This document shows positions 62,449-64,000 of a DNA stretch of 64,000 bases, piece after piece (the stretch's first letter is position 1; each line of letters opens with the position of its first letter). Origin of the DNA: Bacteroides caecigallinarum (GTDB taxonomy: Bacteria; Bacteroidota; Bacteroidia; Bacteroidales; Bacteroidaceae); NCBI RefSeq assembly GCF_021531075.1, contig NZ_JADYTJ010000001.1:107112-171111 (forward strand). Reading direction: 5' to 3'. A program made the position numbers and the translations under genes. The notes under the pieces were generated by a model. The model was given only the letters and a program-made list of their open reading frames with translations. It did not search any database and was not told the DNA's origin.

Positions 62449-63564
62449 ATGATTACAATAGAACAACTTAAGGATTTAAAGGAACGCACAGAAGCGCTTT
62501 ACCGCTATCTGGATATTGAAAACAAGTTGGTACAGGTGGAGGAAGAACAGCTCCGCACTCAGGCACCTGGATTTTGGGATGATGCTAAGAAGGCTGAAGC
62601 TCAGATGAAGAAGGTGAAAGGAATTCAGGCATGGATTGACGGATATAAAGAAGTGAAGACTTTGGTAGACGAACTGGAATTGTCGTTCGACTTCTTCAAG
62701 GATGAACTTGTGACAGAACAGGAAGTGGATGAGGCATACAGTAAGGCCCTGGTAGCAGTTGAAGAGCTTGAACTGAAGAATATGCTTCGTTCGGAAGCTG
62801 ACCAGATGGACTGTGTGCTGAAGATAAACTCTGGTGCAGGTGGTACTGAAAGCCAGGACTGGTCGTCGATGCTTATGCGTATGTATATGCGTTGGGCTGA
62901 AAGTAACGGATATAAACTTTCTGTAGCCAATCTGCAGGAAGGTGATGAAGCTGGAATCAAGACTGTTACGATGAATATCGAAGGACCTTATGCCTATGGA
63001 TATTTGAAAGGAGAAAACGGAGTTCACCGTCTGGTACGTGTGTCGCCGTATAATGCACAGGGAAAACGTATGACTTCGTTTGCTTCAGTTTTCGTTACTC
63101 CTTTGGTGGACGATTCTATAGAAGTTACTATTGAACCGGCACGTATATCTTGGGATACTTTCCGAAGCGGTGGAGCCGGAGGTCAGAACGTTAATAAAGT
63201 AGAATCTGGAGTACGTTTGCGCTACCAGTATAAAGACCCATACACAGGAGAAGAAGAAGAAATTCTTATTGAAAATACAGAAACGCGTGACCAGCCTAAG
63301 AATAAGGAAAATGCAATGCGTCAGTTGCGTTCTATTCTTTATGATAAGGAACTTCAGCATCGTATGGAGGAGCAGGCTAAAGTTGAGGCTGGAAAGAAGA
63401 AGATAGAATGGGGCTCTCAGATACGAAGCTATGTGTTTGATGACCGTCGTGTGAAAGACCATCGTACTAACTTCCAGACATCTGATGTGAATGGTGTTAT
63501 GGACGGTAAGATAGACGGATTCATTAAGGCTTATCTGATGGAGTTCTCGGATAGTGAGGCTTGA
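62449..63564 (+). CDS. prfB: Peptide chain release factor 2, without frameshift site
   Basis: A 371-residue class I release factor. RSGGAGGQNVNKVESGVRLRY has the GGQ motif (residues 244-246) that triggers peptide release. The stop-codon recognition tripeptide, SPF in E. coli RF2, reads SPY here (residues 199-201, in VSPYNAQGKRMTSF). The start segment TEALYRYLDIENKL is encoded in one frame: where E. coli has CTT TGA and a +1 shift, this gene has CTG GAT. So RF2 is made without the autoregulatory shift. The 3' part WGSQIRSYVFDDRRVKDHRT is typical. Confidence 0.97.
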   Translation: MITIEQLKDLKERTEALYRYLDIENKLVQVEEEQLRTQAPGFWDDAKKAEAQMKKVKGIQAWIDGYKEVKTLVDELELSFDFFKDELVTEQEVDEAYSKALVAVEELELKNMLRSEADQMDCVLKINSGAGGTESQDWSSMLMRMYMRWAESNGYKLSVANLQEGDEAGIKTVTMNIEGPYAYGYLKGENGVHRLVRVSPYNAQGKRMTSFASVFVTPLVDDSIEVTIEPARISWDTFRSGGAGGQNVNKVESGVRLRYQYKDPYTGEEEEILIENTETRDQPKNKENAMRQLRSILYDKELQHRMEEQAKVEAGKKKIEWGSQIRSYVFDDRRVKDHRTNFQTSDVNGVMDGKIDGFIKAYLMEFSDSEA

Positions 63565-63648
63565 TTTCTGATATTTTTTTGTGTTCTGTTTTTGGTTTTT
63601 ATTAATTAAATAGTAATTTTGGGGTAAGTTAATATAAAAATATTTGCT

Positions 63649-63789
63649 ATGAGCCAGAAACATAACATCAAAAGACAAAATTACGAGAAACGTCAAGAAC
63701 AAAAGGCTGACAAAGTTTTTAAAATAGTATGCATCTCTCTTTTAGTTTTGGGAGTGCTATTGGCTGTTGCATATAGTGTGGCTGTCTGA
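63649..63789 (+). CDS. 46-residue single-pass membrane protein
   Basis: Coding frame with a charged N-terminus (MSQKHNIKRQNYEKRQEQKAD) and a single hydrophobic helix (VCISLLVLGVLLAVAYSVAV) at the end, so the N-terminus is likely inside the cell. It lies 85 bp after prfB and is followed by a terminator at 63808. I do not know the family; small proteins of this type are common downstream of housekeeping genes in Bacteroidota. Confidence 0.6.
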   Translation: MSQKHNIKRQNYEKRQEQKADKVFKIVCISLLVLGVLLAVAYSVAV

Positions 63790-63807
63790 CTTTTCTAAAG
63801 TATAAAT

Positions 63808-63844
63808 AAAGGCTGTCGGGTGTGAACATTATCCGGCAGCCTTT
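63808..63844 (+). terminator. Terminator after the 46-residue protein gene
   Basis: AAAGGCTG(T)CGG pairs with CCG(G)CAGCCTTT, followed by TTTGTTCT. Confidence 0.7.
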
Positions 63845-63902
63845 GTTCTATTTAATAACAGAGGATAAAAAAATATTACTGTCCGCTAAAGACGTGAATT
63901 CC

Positions 63903-63934
63903 CTCCCAACTTGCTGAAATAGATAAGTTGGGAG
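63903..63934. terminator. Hairpin near the right edge
   Basis: CTCCCAACTT (63903-63912) pairs perfectly with AAGTTGGGAG (63925-63934). TTATTTT follows on the plus strand. Its purpose is unclear; it may end a transcript that enters from the right. Confidence 0.4.
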
Positions 63935-63960
63935 TTATTTTCATATCAGACAAGCCCCTC

Positions 63961-63999
63961 TTATGAGCTTATTACCTCCTTAGGTGGTGGTTCTGCTGC
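63961..63999 (-). CDS. Possible C-terminus of a gene that enters from the right edge, partial
   Basis: The minus strand reads AAEPPPKEVISS before the TAA at 63961-63963. Twelve codons are too few to identify a family. The hairpin at 63903-63934 lies just downstream and could be its terminator. Whether this is truly coding cannot be decided here. Confidence 0.25.
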   Translation of the reverse strand, partial: AAEPPPKEVISS

Positions 64000-64000
64000 C

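Noticed and set aside
62500..62530. Programmed +1 frameshift site in prfB
   Set aside because: The expected CTTTGA is CTGGAT and the frame is continuous.
1..64000. tRNA, rRNA or other classical RNA genes
   Set aside because: No cloverleaf-like segment with a recognisable T-arm or rRNA sequence was seen when reading the intergenic regions.

Overview
The window is a 64 kb piece of a Bacteroidota chromosome, most likely Bacteroides or Phocaeicola. The evidence is the AT-rich composition, many promoters carrying the Bacteroidota -7 element TAnnTTTG, a hybrid two-component regulator with a periplasmic propeller, DUF-type lipoproteins known from Bacteroidales, a complete menaquinone operon, a stand-alone AICAR transformylase-type gene and a fimbrillin-type locus. 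I recognised no rRNA or tRNA gene and no CRISPR array.

Layout. 1-2.6 kb: the end of an outer-membrane protein gene, a nitroreductase, a cobalamin riboswitch with its own promoter and terminator but no obvious gene, and two half-size chromate transporters. 2.7-10.6 kb: a 1350-residue hybrid two-component regulator and purL. 10.7-15 kb: a LysE-type exporter, DUF4924, rfbD and prfC in one direction, then a small acetyltransferase. 15-22.6 kb: two overlapping tiny membrane-protein genes, a membrane-anchored MutS-like ATPase, ogt, a frameshifted GH20 hexosaminidase and an NhaP-type antiporter. 22.8-34 kb: the menaquinone operon (thioesterase, menF, menD, menB, menC), with menE separated from menC by a three-gene porin / lamin-tail / phytase-like module. 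34-42 kb: a MATE exporter, a Crp-family regulator, a membrane protein, a LytS/LytTR pair divergent from a TonB-type receptor with a Gly/Arg-rich insert, and a Spy-like periplasmic protein. 42-51.4 kb: DUF3332, DUF4831, nnrDE, hpt, adk, obgE, pgeF, a B3/4-domain protein, a tiny basic protein and two outer-membrane barrels.

51.6-57.4 kb is the accessory region. An AraC regulator and a DUF3575 gene start what looks like a fimbrial locus. An IS4-like element with an in-frame stop in its transposase then ends DUF3575 and has removed the 5' part of a fimbrillin-like gene. The surviving 3' part ends in a C-type-lectin-like segment of 27 codons made almost only of NNY codons, followed by a GC-rich tetraloop hairpin and a truncated avd-like gene. 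This is the signature of a diversity-generating retroelement (DGR) target whose template repeat and reverse transcriptase are missing here. An XRE / AbiEii-type toxin-antitoxin pair follows, flanked by a 15-bp direct repeat, one copy of which is an arm of the purH-like gene's terminator.

57.5-64 kb is housekeeping again: AICAR transformylase, beta carbonic anhydrase, an M20 deacylase, a long-chain acyl-CoA ligase, prfB without a frameshift site, and a 46-residue membrane protein.

A further theme is a set of intergenic hairpin elements built from short imperfect tandem units of 7, 9 or 11 bp, several of them directly upstream of start codons (prfC, adk, obgE, the 63-residue protein) or inside the men operon.
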